A stretch of 29,127 bases of DNA, taken from NCBI GenBank assembly GCA_964515405.1, contig CAZERD010000016.1, positions 1-29,127 on the forward strand, read 5' to 3'. Position 1 is the stretch's first letter. Every line of letters begins with the position of its first letter. The stretch is from CAZERD01 sp964515405. Lineage in GTDB: Bacteria; Campylobacterota_A; Desulfurellia; Desulfurellales; CAZERD01. The notes under the pieces were generated by a model. It saw only the letters and a list, made by a program, of their open reading frames with translations. It did no database searches and had not been told where the DNA came from. This document shows positions 1 to 8,483 of the stretch, piece by piece. The position numbers and the translations under genes are program-made.

Positions 1-681
1 GTCTGGAAAGGAGCAAAAGGGGAATAACTCATCATCATCCTCAATTTCAATCGCTTCTGATAAATATACCGGCATAGCAAAAGATTCAGGCTCTTCATAC
101 ACAATACTAAGAGAAGTATCATCTAGCATGTCATCACGTGCCACTTTTTCAACTCCGGCATCAAAATCTCCCTCTACTTCAGTATTCTCAACTACTTTAA
201 TTTTATTATCTAACATTGCAAGACCATCTTGTTCTGATTTTTCCGCATAGACGTCTTGCTTAAAATACTTTAGTCCGGAATGAATAGTCATAGCAATCTC
301 CTCTCCATGCAAGTCAAGCCTTAAAAGGTCAGATTCAATACTCGTAACCGTATATCCTTCAAATGTATCTCCCTCCTCGACGCACAAAGTTCTCTCCGCA
401 CCAGAAGATGACGTTGGTACGTTTACCAGTGCTTTTTTAATGACTCTTGTGGCCACTATCACAATTCCATTCAGGGTAATTTCAGACGGTCTTCCAGGTA
501 AAGACTTTTGTATTGATTTCTCTTGAGCTACTGCATCAATTGACTCTAGAATTTCAGATTTCATTGCTATCTGTTTTTCTCCGAAAAAAACTACTTCGTG
601 AGATTTAGTATCTGGTAATAACGCAGTAACCTCTTGGACTTCAACCTCTTCAGGCAATTGCGCATCTTGGAATGACAGCAT
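1..681 (-). CDS. GspC/PilP-like secretion protein fragment (partial, runs off left edge)
   Basis: This minus-strand frame is open from the window edge to an ATG at 681, about 227 codons without a stop. About residues 68-135 resemble the periplasmic homology-region fold of type II secretion GspC or pilus PilP: a start such as LNGIVIV, an ALVNV strand, then a VEEGDTFEGYTVTSIESDLLRL stretch ending in a Gly turn (abridged: GDTFEGYTV is the key part). The rest is very acidic, with a DDDE run near the edge. A complete GspC would have an N-terminal membrane helix before this domain; none is present. No Shine-Dalgarno precedes the ATG at 681, and only a distant GGAG precedes an internal ATG at 564. 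The gene may be 5'-truncated or start internally. The open frame is seen; the family is inferred from pattern only. Confidence 0.5.
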   Translation of the reverse strand, partial: MLSFQDAQLPEEVEVQEVTALLPDTKSHEVVFFGEKQIAMKSEILESIDAVAQEKSIQKSLPGRPSEITLNGIVIVATRVIKKALVNVPTSSSGAERTLCVEEGDTFEGYTVTSIESDLLRLDLHGEEIAMTIHSGLKYFKQDVYAEKSEQDGLAMLDNKIKVVENTEVEGDFDAGVEKVARDDMLDDTSLSIVYEEPESFAMPVYLSEAIEIEDDDELFPFCSFPD

Positions 682-705
682 AGAAAAATATTCAGGGTTA
701 AGGTG

Positions 706-2004
706 ATGATATACGACGATGAAATAGAAACCCTCCCCAGGGAGGCTTTGGAAGCCTTACAGTTAAAAAGGCTAAAGAACACCGTAGAAAGGGTGTACAA
801 TCTCGTACCATTTTACAGAAAAAAATTTGAAGAAGCATCTATAAAGCCAGAGGATATAAAATCCTTGGACGACCTCAAAAGACTTCCATTCACTACAAAG
901 GATGATCTAAGAGATAACTATCCATACGGGATGTTTACACTCCCACTTGAACAAATAGTGAGAATACACGCCTCCAGCGGAACAACAGGCAAGCCAACGG
1001 TTGTAAGCTACTCAGCACGGGATGTAAGGGTATGGGCAAAACTTATGGGGAGATCCCTTGCAGCGTGCGGAGTACACAAGGGAGACATTATACAAAACGC
1101 CTACGGGTACGGATTATTTACCGGGGGACTCGGAGTTCATTATGGTGGAGAAATCCTCGGTGCCACAGTAATACCAATGTCAGGCGGAAACACCAAAAAG
1201 CAAATAATGATAATGACAGATCTCGGATCTACAGTAATAACGGCAACACCCTCCTATCTGCTGTTTCTAGCTGATGCACTTGAGGAAATGAGCATAAAAA
1301 AAGCACAGCTAAAATTGAGAATAGGTGTACTCGGGGCCGAACCCTGGAGCGAGGAAATGAGAACTACCATAGAGGAAAAAACCGGAATAAGTGCCTTTGA
1401 TATTTACGGTCTGAGTGAAATAATGGGGCCTGGAGTTGCTATAGAGTGCGAGGAAAAAAAAGGACTGCACATTTGGGAAGACGCTTTCATACCTGAGATC
1501 ATAGACCCAGAAACAGGAGAAACACTGAAAGACGGAGAAGAAGGGGAGCTCGTAATAACAACTATATCCAAAGAAGCTCTCCCTCTGATAAGGTACAGGA
1601 CACGTGACATAACACGCATAATAAGAGAACCATGCAGATGCGGTAGAACACACAGGAGAATAGGAAAGATAAAGGGTAGAACAGATGACATGCTCATAAT
1701 CCGGGGCGTCAATATATTCCCATCCCAAATAGAGGCGTTGCTGATGCAGATTGATGAGGTAGAACCCCATTATATGCTCATCGTCGACAGAGTAAACAAC
1801 CTGGACACCTTGGAAATTAAGGTTGAGGTAAGCGAAAAAATCTTCTCAGATGAGATAAGGAAACTCCAAAACCTGCAAAAGAAAATAGAAAGCGACATAA
1901 AGGATCTCTACGGCATCAGTGTAAAAGTAACCCTTTCCGAACCAAAGAGCCTATCAAGATTTGAAGGAAAAGCAAAAAGAGTAATAGACAAACGCAAGAT
2001 TTAG
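706..2004 (+). CDS. paaK: Phenylacetate-CoA ligase (copy 1)
   Basis: A 432-residue adenylate-forming enzyme of the PaaK family, which activates phenylacetate or another aryl acid to its CoA thioester with ATP, in the cytoplasm. The start MIYDDEIETLPRE matches the family N-terminus. The AMP-binding loop SSGTTGKPT is at about 90-98, YRTRD follows in the second half, and TDDMLIIRGVN marks the C-terminal domain. ATG 706 is chosen over GTG 703 because AGGG at 694-697 is then 8 bases away. A tandem-ACT gene follows 10 bases downstream. Copy 2 in this window (14741-16039) is also 432 residues and also sits next to an ACT gene. In archaea and many anaerobes such ligases accompany indolepyruvate or 2-oxoacid ferredoxin oxidoreductases in aromatic amino acid breakdown; none is in the window, so the substrate is inferred. 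Confidence 0.93.
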   Translation: MIYDDEIETLPREALEALQLKRLKNTVERVYNLVPFYRKKFEEASIKPEDIKSLDDLKRLPFTTKDDLRDNYPYGMFTLPLEQIVRIHASSGTTGKPTVVSYSARDVRVWAKLMGRSLAACGVHKGDIIQNAYGYGLFTGGLGVHYGGEILGATVIPMSGGNTKKQIMIMTDLGSTVITATPSYLLFLADALEEMSIKKAQLKLRIGVLGAEPWSEEMRTTIEEKTGISAFDIYGLSEIMGPGVAIECEEKKGLHIWEDAFIPEIIDPETGETLKDGEEGELVITTISKEALPLIRYRTRDITRIIREPCRCGRTHRRIGKIKGRTDDMLIIRGVNIFPSQIEALLMQIDEVEPHYMLIVDRVNNLDTLEIKVEVSEKIFSDEIRKLQNLQKKIESDIKDLYGISVKVTLSEPKSLSRFEGKAKRVIDKRKI

Positions 2005-2014
2005 GAGTCCTAGT

Positions 2015-2449
2015 ATGAAAAAGATAAAGCAGGTTTCTGTCTTCATAGAAAACAAACCGGGCAGACTCCTTGAGGTTCTTGAACTACTAGCGAGGGAAAA
2101 CGTTAACATCAAAGCCTTATCCTTAGCTGACACCTCAGATTTTGGCATAGTAAGACTCATAGTAAACGATACGGAGAAAGCTCTAACGGTACTGAGAAGT
2201 AATAAGTTCACTGCAAGCGACACAATGATACTCGCAACCGTAGTTGAAGATAAGCCTGGATCATTGGCACAGATATTGAAGATATTTTCCTCCCATGGCA
2301 TAAACATAGAATACATGTATGGCTTCACATCGCCAATGAAGGGGAAAGCCATAATGGTATTCAGACTTTCCGACGCCGAAGCAGGAGAAAAGGTCCTAAT
2401 AGAACATGATATACCATTGATAACAGAAAACGATTTGAGAGAAATATAG
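2015..2449 (+). CDS. Tandem ACT-domain protein paired with PaaK (copy 1)
   Basis: A 144-residue protein made of two ACT domains, about residues 5-70 (VSVFIENKPGRLLEVLELL) and 72-140 (ILATVVEDKPGSLAQILKIF). ACT domains bind amino acids and act as small-molecule sensors; there is no catalytic domain here. It follows paaK copy 1 by 10 bases in the same direction, so the two are probably co-transcribed. A paralogue at 16044-16490 shows the same layout, including SLADT and EYMY segments. The likely role is sensing an aromatic or branched amino acid to control the adjacent ligase or its pathway; this is inference from the pairing. GGAG in the AGGAGTCCTAGTATG stretch serves as ribosome binding site. 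Confidence 0.9.
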   Translation: MKKIKQVSVFIENKPGRLLEVLELLARENVNIKALSLADTSDFGIVRLIVNDTEKALTVLRSNKFTASDTMILATVVEDKPGSLAQILKIFSSHGINIEYMYGFTSPMKGKAIMVFRLSDAEAGEKVLIEHDIPLITENDLREI

Positions 2450-2453
2450 AAGA

Positions 2454-3740
2454 TTACATGCTCATGTGAAACAGAACCTCAACAATACCTATAATGAAAC
2501 CAAGCAATCCACCAAATAAATCTATGTATTTAAACTGGTCTTTGCTTATATTTAGCACTATATCCTCAATCCTGGATATATCCAGAGCGTCCAGCCTTTT
2601 TTTAGCAAAAGCTCCTATATCAAAATCAAATATACTCTCCCTGTTCTTCGCAATCAGATAGAGAAGGGTATCAACAACCTTCATGTGAAGTTCACCGAAA
2701 GTCCCCGGCCTTACGAATTCCATCATATCTCTCAAAGAATACCTATTGCCCAAAATCTTGAGATATGCCACGATTCTTATCGTTAATCTATGCCCATTAA
2801 TGACACTAACAACTCTCTGTACCATAGACCTCTTTACAGAGTTCTTTCCCAACCACGCTACAACCTTTTCGGATAAAACAGCACTTACACTCTCAGGAGA
2901 ACCAAACCCGCCACTCTCCAGAATATCCCTAAAACTCCTGCTTAAAATTTCCCTTTCTATAACACCAAACACAGATGTTTTAACCATGTCGTAGGTCTTG
3001 AAATCAAGCAGTACCGACTGTAACTGAGCAACTATAACATCTATCAACTTCTCATTATCCTCGATAAGAGGCGCCAACATAGAAACCAGAGAAGCTATCA
3101 CAATGTTGGAGTCATCAGCATACTTATCCACTGCAGAAACTATCTTCGACTTTATGAGATCACGCATCTCCGGGGAATCCAACGAATCAGATATATCAAT
3201 AAGCACTTTCCTAACATACTCATACACGATCCTCTTTACCCTATCAACACCAATTTCACCCAGTACATCCTTGGGGGTCTTATCAAAACCAAGCATACCC
3301 ACCAAAGCTTCACGCAAAAAATTATCCGCAGATGGAATAAAATTATTCACCTGATAACTAATAAACCCTTCCAAATGAGAGTCAATAGCCTTACCAACAG
3401 CCTCTTTTAAAGCCCCTTGATCAACAAACACCCACAATTTCTCATCACAGAGCCTACGTATGTAATTCTCGGCCATACTGTACAATGCTTCTCTATTTTC
3501 CCGCTTGTAAAGGTATCTTACTATATCTTCCTTCTTGACTATATTTGAAGCTATAGACTCGGAAATCTTATCTATAATTTCCTTCCTCTTCTTTGGTATC
3601 AACCCAGGTGTAAAGGGAACCCTTACACCGAATATATAATAAGCCCTCTTAGGATAAAACAACATCTTTATAGCTATGTAGTTAGTGAGATAACCTATAA
3701 ATGCCCCAGCTACCGGAAGGGCTACAAGATCTATACTCAT
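2454..3740 (-). CDS. DUF445 family membrane protein
   Basis: A 428-residue protein with the DUF445 N-terminal signature: a hydrophobic segment with GAFIGYLTNYIAIKMLFYP (about 12-30), then FTPGLIPKKR (about 43-52). A long, largely helical middle follows, and a second hydrophobic helix lies at the C-terminus (GGLLGFIIGIVEVLF). Membrane-anchored at both ends is the family's usual layout; the function is unknown. Its ATG overlaps the dnaJ stop by 4 bases (ATGA), so it is translationally coupled as the last gene of the hrcA-grpE-dnaK-dnaJ operon. It is therefore probably made as part of the heat-shock regulon, which is not a usual setting for the family. Confidence 0.88.
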   Translation of the reverse strand: MSIDLVALPVAGAFIGYLTNYIAIKMLFYPKRAYYIFGVRVPFTPGLIPKKRKEIIDKISESIASNIVKKEDIVRYLYKRENREALYSMAENYIRRLCDEKLWVFVDQGALKEAVGKAIDSHLEGFISYQVNNFIPSADNFLREALVGMLGFDKTPKDVLGEIGVDRVKRIVYEYVRKVLIDISDSLDSPEMRDLIKSKIVSAVDKYADDSNIVIASLVSMLAPLIEDNEKLIDVIVAQLQSVLLDFKTYDMVKTSVFGVIEREILSRSFRDILESGGFGSPESVSAVLSEKVVAWLGKNSVKRSMVQRVVSVINGHRLTIRIVAYLKILGNRYSLRDMMEFVRPGTFGELHMKVVDTLLYLIAKNRESIFDFDIGAFAKKRLDALDISRIEDIVLNISKDQFKYIDLFGGLLGFIIGIVEVLFHMSM

Positions 3741-4825
3741 TTGAACATATTCTTTACCTTTTCAAAAAAGGACGCATCTCTCTCCTGGACTTCCTCACCT
3801 GAAATCTCAGCAAACTCCTTGAGGAGTTCCCTCTGTCTATCATTAAGATGCTTAGGAACAACTACATTCACAGTCACTATCTCGTCACCCTTAACACCCC
3901 CTATCTCCACACCCTTTGACTTCAGTCTGAACATATCACCGTGTTGTGTGCCTGGAGGTATGTAGAGCTCTGCATCACCCCATATAGTCGGAACCTTTAT
4001 AACTGCCCCCAGGGAAGCTTGGACTATAGAGATAGGAACAGTAACAAGAATATCCCTCTTCTTTCTCTTAAAAAACTCATCCTCACGCACGTTAACATAT
4101 ATATAGAGATCCCCTTCTGGACCACCATTAACGCCTGTCTCTCCTTTACCAGAAATCTTTATCAAATTACCAGAGTCAATGCCACGTGGTATTACAACCT
4201 TCAACTTTTCAGTTTCATACACAAACCTTCTGCCGCCACATTTATTACATTTCCTCCTTATTATCCTACCAGTTCCACCACACTTATCGCAGGTCCTACT
4301 GACAGAGAAAAAACCACTTCTGTATGTTAACTCACCGGTACCATGGCAGTAAGGGCATACCTCCATTCTCCCACCTTCAGCACCAGTACCGCCACAAGCA
4401 CCACAAATTACCTTTCTTCTTACAGCGATCTCTTTCTCGGCCCCAAATACAGCTTCTTTGAAATCTATGGTAATACTGACCTTTATATCGTTACCCTTCC
4501 GGGGCTTGCTTTTCCTCCCATAAGAGTAATACTCACCGAATAAATCTTCAAACACATCAGAAAAGGCAGAAAATATATCCTCAAAGGGGTTACCTGTGCT
4601 CCCAAACTCAACATCTACTCTACCAAACCTATCATACTGGGCACGTTTCTCCTCGTCGGAAAGCACAGAATAAGCTTCAGAGATCTTTTTGAACATCTCC
4701 TCGGCCTCTTTATCCCCAGGATTCTTATCCGGATGGTACTTCAAAGCCAGTCTCCTGTAGGCCCTCTTTATTTCCTCTTTTGTGGCGTTTCTGTCAACCC
4801 CAAGAAGCTCATAGTAATCTTCCAT
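3737..4825 (-). CDS. dnaJ: Chaperone DnaJ (Hsp40)
   Basis: A 362-residue type I Hsp40 that stimulates DnaK ATPase and delivers substrates. J domain residues 4-66 have HPD at 31-33; a short Gly/Phe region follows (GNPFEDIFSAF). The Zn-finger has four Cys pairs: CGACGGTG, CPYCHGTG, CDKCGGTG and a diverged fourth, CNKCGGRR, which keeps both Cys but loses the closing GxG. Two C-terminal substrate-binding domains follow. The Gly/Phe linker is short compared with E. coli DnaJ. It lies 38 bases after dnaK, separated by a hairpin, and overlaps the DUF445 gene start by 4 bases. Confidence 0.97.
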   Translation of the reverse strand: MEDYYELLGVDRNATKEEIKRAYRRLALKYHPDKNPGDKEAEEMFKKISEAYSVLSDEEKRAQYDRFGRVDVEFGSTGNPFEDIFSAFSDVFEDLFGEYYSYGRKSKPRKGNDIKVSITIDFKEAVFGAEKEIAVRRKVICGACGGTGAEGGRMEVCPYCHGTGELTYRSGFFSVSRTCDKCGGTGRIIRRKCNKCGGRRFVYETEKLKVVIPRGIDSGNLIKISGKGETGVNGGPEGDLYIYVNVREDEFFKRKKRDILVTVPISIVQASLGAVIKVPTIWGDAELYIPPGTQHGDMFRLKSKGVEIGGVKGDEIVTVNVVVPKHLNDRQRELLKEFAEISGEEVQERDASFFEKVKNMFK

Positions 4826-4842
4826 ACCAGCACCCCAAAGAA

Positions 4843-4869
4843 AAGTAGGGGAAATTACTCCCCCTACTT
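4843..4869 (-). terminator. Hairpin between dnaK and dnaJ, attenuating terminator candidate
   Basis: On the minus strand AAGTAGGGG (4869-4861) pairs perfectly with CCCCTACTT (4851-4843), a 9-bp stem with a 9-base loop, followed by TTCTTT. The dnaK stop codon lies in the upstream arm. It sits inside the operon, so the probable effect is partial termination, lowering dnaJ and DUF445 transcription relative to dnaK, or 3'-end protection of a dnaK transcript. Confidence 0.6.
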
Positions 4870-6750
4870 GTTATCCTCTTCAACTTCAGCATCCACTACT
4901 TCTTCTTCACCAGAGGATCGCTGGGCACCCGACTCAGTCCCAGCCTGAGCGCTCTTATATGCTTCCTCAGCCAGTCTATGCGATTTCCTAGCCAGCTCTT
5001 CCATTTTTCTTTCTATCTCTTCCTTTGTACCGCTCTCCATGGCCTTTTTCAAATCTTCTATGGCCTTCTCAATCTCCTTCCTTTCATCCTCAGAAACTTT
5101 ATCCTTCAAATCGTTCAAGCTCTTCTGCGTAGAGTATATAAGTGTATCGGCCCTGTTCTTCGTCTCCACAAGCTCTCTTCTCCTTCTATCCTCTTCAGCA
5201 TGTTCCTGGGCCTCTTTTACCATTCTTTCAATCTCTTCCTGAGTAAGCCCAGAAGAAGCCGTTATCTTTATAGCCTGCTCTTTACCAGTAGCTTTATCCT
5301 TTGCTGAGACATTAAGTATTCCATTGGCGTCTATATCAAACGTTACTTCTATCTGAGGCACTCCTCTGGGAGCTGGAGGTATGCCTACTAATTCAAATTT
5401 ACCCAACGTTTTATTATCTTTGGCCATCTCCCTCTCACCCTGGAGCACATGGATGGTAACAGCGGTCTGGTTATCCTCCGCTGTGGTGAATATCTGGGAT
5501 TTCCTTGTAGGTATAGTAGTGTTCCTTGGAATAATCTTTGTCATGACACCCCCAAGTGTCTCTATACCTAAGGACAGCGGTGTAACATCAAGCAAAAGAA
5601 CATCTTTCACATCGCCCTTCAGCACTCCACCTTGGATGGCTGCACCCAAAGCCACTGCTTCATCGGGATTAACATCCTTCCTTGGTTCTTTCCCAAAGAA
5701 ATCTTTCACTCTCTCCCTTATCTTGGGCATTCTCGTCATACCACCCACAAGAATCACATAGTCTATATCGCTCACCTTCAATCCAGCATCTTTAAGAGCT
5801 AATCTGCACGGTTCTATAGTCTTCTCTATCAGATCTTCAACGAGCTGCTCAAACCTAGCCCTGGTTATCTTCATAACAAGATGCTTTGGTCCGGAAGCAT
5901 CAGCTGTTATGAATGGGAGATTTATCTCAGTCTCAAGGGCACTTGAAAGCTCTATCTTGGCTTTCTCTGCTGCTTCTTTCAGCCTCTGAAGAGCCATAGG
6001 ATCATCCCTGAGATCTATACTGTGCTCTTTTCTGAACTCCTCAGCTATGTAGTCTATCAGTCTCCTGTCAAAATCATCTCCGCCGAGATAAGTATCACCA
6101 TTCGTTGCTTTAACTTCAAACACCCCATCACCTATCTCAAGGATTGAAATATCAAACGTACCACCCCCCAGGTCGTAAACAGCTATCTTTCCTTCCTTCT
6201 CCCTATCAAGCCCAAACGCCAGAGACGAAGCAGTTGGCTCATTGATTATCCTCAAAACATTCAATCCAGCTATCTGTCCTGCATCCTTCGTAGCTTTTCT
6301 CTGAGAATCATCAAAATACGCCGGAACAGTTATTACCACATCCGTTATCTTTTCACCGAGATAGCTTTCCGCATCAGCCTTCAGCTTCTGGAGTATTTTT
6401 GCTGATATCTCTTGGGGTGTATACTCTTTAGAGTCTATCCTTATCCTGCAGTCATCATTAGGCCCCTTAACAATCTCATAAGGTAGTCTCCTTTTGGCTT
6501 CCTCAACCTCCTTTGAACCATATCTCCTACCTATCAACCTCTTCACGGAGAATACTGTCTTTTTCGGGTTTGTTATGGCCTGCCTCTTTGCAGCCCTCCC
6601 AACCAGTATTTCACCTTTATCCGTAAATGCAACCACAGAAGGCGTGGTATTTTCTCCCTCTGCGTTTGGTATAACCTTCGGTTTCCCTCCTTCAATGATA
6701 GCCATACAAGAATTCGTTGTTCCTAGATCAATTCCTAAAACCCTTCCCAT
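4864..6750 (-). CDS. dnaK: Chaperone DnaK (Hsp70)
   Basis: A 628-residue Hsp70, the ATP-driven folding chaperone of the cytoplasm. The nucleotide-binding domain carries GIDLGTTNSCMA (about 5-16), YDLGGGTFDISIL near 195 and VILVGGMTRMP near 335. The interdomain linker is the VLLLDVTPLSLG segment near 390, followed by the substrate-binding beta domain and helical lid. The C-terminus EEEVVDAEVEEDNK is the usual EEVVDAE-type tail. It starts 2 bases after the grpE stop, with GGAGG overlapping the grpE end as ribosome binding site. Length and motifs are ordinary. Confidence 0.98.
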   Translation of the reverse strand: MGRVLGIDLGTTNSCMAIIEGGKPKVIPNAEGENTTPSVVAFTDKGEILVGRAAKRQAITNPKKTVFSVKRLIGRRYGSKEVEEAKRRLPYEIVKGPNDDCRIRIDSKEYTPQEISAKILQKLKADAESYLGEKITDVVITVPAYFDDSQRKATKDAGQIAGLNVLRIINEPTASSLAFGLDREKEGKIAVYDLGGGTFDISILEIGDGVFEVKATNGDTYLGGDDFDRRLIDYIAEEFRKEHSIDLRDDPMALQRLKEAAEKAKIELSSALETEINLPFITADASGPKHLVMKITRARFEQLVEDLIEKTIEPCRLALKDAGLKVSDIDYVILVGGMTRMPKIRERVKDFFGKEPRKDVNPDEAVALGAAIQGGVLKGDVKDVLLLDVTPLSLGIETLGGVMTKIIPRNTTIPTRKSQIFTTAEDNQTAVTIHVLQGEREMAKDNKTLGKFELVGIPPAPRGVPQIEVTFDIDANGILNVSAKDKATGKEQAIKITASSGLTQEEIERMVKEAQEHAEEDRRRRELVETKNRADTLIYSTQKSLNDLKDKVSEDERKEIEKAIEDLKKAMESGTKEEIERKMEELARKSHRLAEEAYKSAQAGTESGAQRSSGEEEVVDAEVEEDNK

Positions 6751-6752
6751 AA

Positions 6753-7325
6753 TTATTCCTCCTTCTCACCATTGTTTTTTTTATCAGAACCGCTACTCAC
6801 AACGACCTTCGCAGGTCTTATAAGCCTCTTATCCGTCTTATATCCCTTCTCGAGTACCTTTATAACCGTATTTTTAGGTTTTTCAGAGCTTTGCATCATC
6901 AGAGCTTCATGATGAGAGGGATCAAACTCCTCACCCTCATAGGATATCTCAGAAACTCCATACTTATTAAGCATTTCTCTGAACGACTTAATTGTGAGTT
7001 CTATGCCATCGACTATAGCATCCTTATACTTTTTACCTGCCTCAAAGGCCTTCTCAAGACTATCAAGCACACCCAAAAAATCCCTTATTACAGACAAAGC
7101 CACGGACTCCCTTACTTCCTGTAGTTCCTTTTCCATCCTTTTCCTGTAGTTATCAAACTCGGCAAGAAGCCTTATATACTTATCCCTGTACTCTTCGGCT
7201 TCCTTTCTGATACTCTCCACTGTATCCTCTTCAGGACCCTGAACCTTTTCATGTTCAGGCTCACTTATCTGGTCTCTCTCTTTCTCCTCTCCACCATTGT
7301 TGTTAATCTTCACTTCTTTCATCAT
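6753..7325 (-). CDS. grpE: Nucleotide exchange factor GrpE
   Basis: A 190-residue GrpE, the ADP-release factor for DnaK. The first ~50 residues are charged and disordered-looking, then a long coiled coil includes LLAEFDNYRKRMEKE, and the C-terminal beta-wing carries GEEFDPSHHEAL and VLEKGYKTDKRLIRPAKVVVS. ATG 7325 is chosen because GGAGG lies 5 bases upstream. A longer form from ATG 7355 (AGGAGG, 4-base spacing) is possible and would add ten residues. Either start overlaps the end of hrcA (23 or 53 bases), so translation is coupled. Confidence 0.94.
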   Translation of the reverse strand: MMKEVKINNNGGEEKERDQISEPEHEKVQGPEEDTVESIRKEAEEYRDKYIRLLAEFDNYRKRMEKELQEVRESVALSVIRDFLGVLDSLEKAFEAGKKYKDAIVDGIELTIKSFREMLNKYGVSEISYEGEEFDPSHHEALMMQSSEKPKNTVIKVLEKGYKTDKRLIRPAKVVVSSGSDKKNNGEKEE

Positions 7326-8352
7326 ATTCCCCTCCAAATCTAAAGAGTGTCTCATTTATCCTCCTAGAAGCAAAATCAACCAGGTTGAGTATTTCACCAT
7401 AATCCATATTTATAGGACCTATCACACCAATAGCGCCAAGCGGCTCGCACTTACCCTCATACACAGAACCAACGAATCCCATATCATCAAGGTCCTCAAT
7501 CTCAAAGTCATCCCCTATTATTATCCTTTTATTATGCTCTATAACATCATTTAGAAGATCTACTATAAGTTTCTTTTCTTCAAGCACCTTCAAAACGTTT
7601 CTCAGCTTCTCAATGTTCTCCACAAACTCTTTGAAATTAAAGATATTCTTTATACCAGATACAACTACCTCCCCATTTTTTGTCTGTTCAATAAGATCAT
7701 CTATCAATTCCCTACACGCTCTACCAGTTGAGGTAATATCTCGAACCAATTCCCTCCTGACCTCTGTAAGAGACAACCCTGAGTAATACTTCATTATAAA
7801 CTCCGCTATTTCATCCAGTTTTTCCTGAGTAAGACTCAGGCTTATCGGCACTGTTCTCGCCCTGATCAAACCATTACTGGACACAGCGACCACTGTAATC
7901 ATATTACTATCTATCCTAATAAAATTTATCCCCTTAAGATGCATCCTTGAAACACTAAGTACATTGGAAAGCGAAATAAAGCCGCTCGCTGTAGAAATAA
8001 TATCCGATATATGGTTTAACAACTGCGTTATCTCCTTGAGCTCATCCAATCTCTTCTTCTTAAAAGCCCTTTCTATCTCCTTGCTTCCCCTTGGCTTATA
8101 GTTGCTTATCACGTGGTTTATATAGAATTTGTAAGCCTTTTGGGTAGGGATTTTACCACCAGACGTATAGGTATGCGTTAAATAACCCATCTCTTCCAGA
8201 TCACACATAACGTTCCTCAGTGTAGCAGGCGAGAAACCCAGACTATACCTCTTTATGAGAGCTCTGGACCCCATAGGTCCATTGGTTTTTATATAGTTAT
8301 CAACTATGATTCTAAGCACAAGTTTCATTCTCTCTGTAAGCTTTTCTTCCAT
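7303..8352 (-). CDS. hrcA: Heat-inducible transcription repressor HrcA
   Basis: A 349-residue HrcA, the repressor that binds CIRCE operators and needs GroEL for activity in known species. The N-terminal winged helix (about 1-75) includes MGSRALIKRYSLGFSPATLRN, read here as the recognition region (first 20 residues only), followed by MGYLTHTYTSGGKIPT. The C-terminal GAF-like domain includes the NPxD-like GPINMDYGEIL segment. ATG 8352 is preferred over GTG 8361 because GTG lies within the CIRCE element, while ATG 8352 has GAGAG 8 bases upstream. First gene of the heat-shock operon, so it represses itself and dnaK. Confidence 0.95.
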   Translation of the reverse strand: MEEKLTERMKLVLRIIVDNYIKTNGPMGSRALIKRYSLGFSPATLRNVMCDLEEMGYLTHTYTSGGKIPTQKAYKFYINHVISNYKPRGSKEIERAFKKKRLDELKEITQLLNHISDIISTASGFISLSNVLSVSRMHLKGINFIRIDSNMITVVAVSSNGLIRARTVPISLSLTQEKLDEIAEFIMKYYSGLSLTEVRRELVRDITSTGRACRELIDDLIEQTKNGEVVVSGIKNIFNFKEFVENIEKLRNVLKVLEEKKLIVDLLNDVIEHNKRIIIGDDFEIEDLDDMGFVGSVYEGKCEPLGAIGVIGPINMDYGEILNLVDFASRRINETLFRFGGEYDERSED

Positions 8353-8354
8353 TT

Positions 8355-8381
8355 TTAGCACTCTCTACATTAGTCTGCTAA
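8355..8381 (-). promoter_or_regulatory. CIRCE operator for HrcA
   Basis: The plus strand reads TTAGCACTC - 9 bases - GTCTGCTAA. The consensus is TTAGCACTC-N9-GAGTGCTAA, so one arm is perfect, the other has two mismatches, and the spacer is exactly 9. It begins 3 bases upstream of the hrcA ATG and so overlaps its ribosome binding site and the expected transcription start. Confidence 0.92.
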
Positions 8382-8382
8382 C

Positions 8383-8410
8383 AAGATACTCCATTTTGTG
8401 CATTTGTCAA
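8383..8410 (-). promoter_or_regulatory. Housekeeping promoter of the hrcA-grpE-dnaK-dnaJ operon
   Basis: On the minus strand TTGACA (8410-8405), a 16-base spacer and TATCTT (8388-8383). The start of transcription would fall at about 8376, inside the CIRCE element, as expected for HrcA repression. Confidence 0.7.
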
Positions 8411-8425
8411 GTCTAGAAATAAAGG

Positions 8426-8454
8426 TTGCACGAGTCCAGTTTATGTGATATAAA
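8426..8454 (+). promoter_or_regulatory. Promoter of rpmB
   Basis: TTGCAC (8426-8431), 17-base spacer, TATAAA (8449-8454), about 30 bases before the rpmB start. It is divergent from the heat-shock promoter; the two -35 boxes are 15 bases apart. Confidence 0.65.
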
Positions 8455-8483
8455 ACCCCGTACACAATAGGTGGAGGTTCAAA

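Noticed and set aside
4900..6820. Several plus-strand open frames opposite dnaK and grpE
   Set aside because: They mirror the codon pattern of strongly supported minus-strand genes and have no family features.
8361..8361. GTG start for hrcA
   Set aside because: It falls inside the CIRCE operator and has no spaced ribosome binding site; ATG 8352 does.
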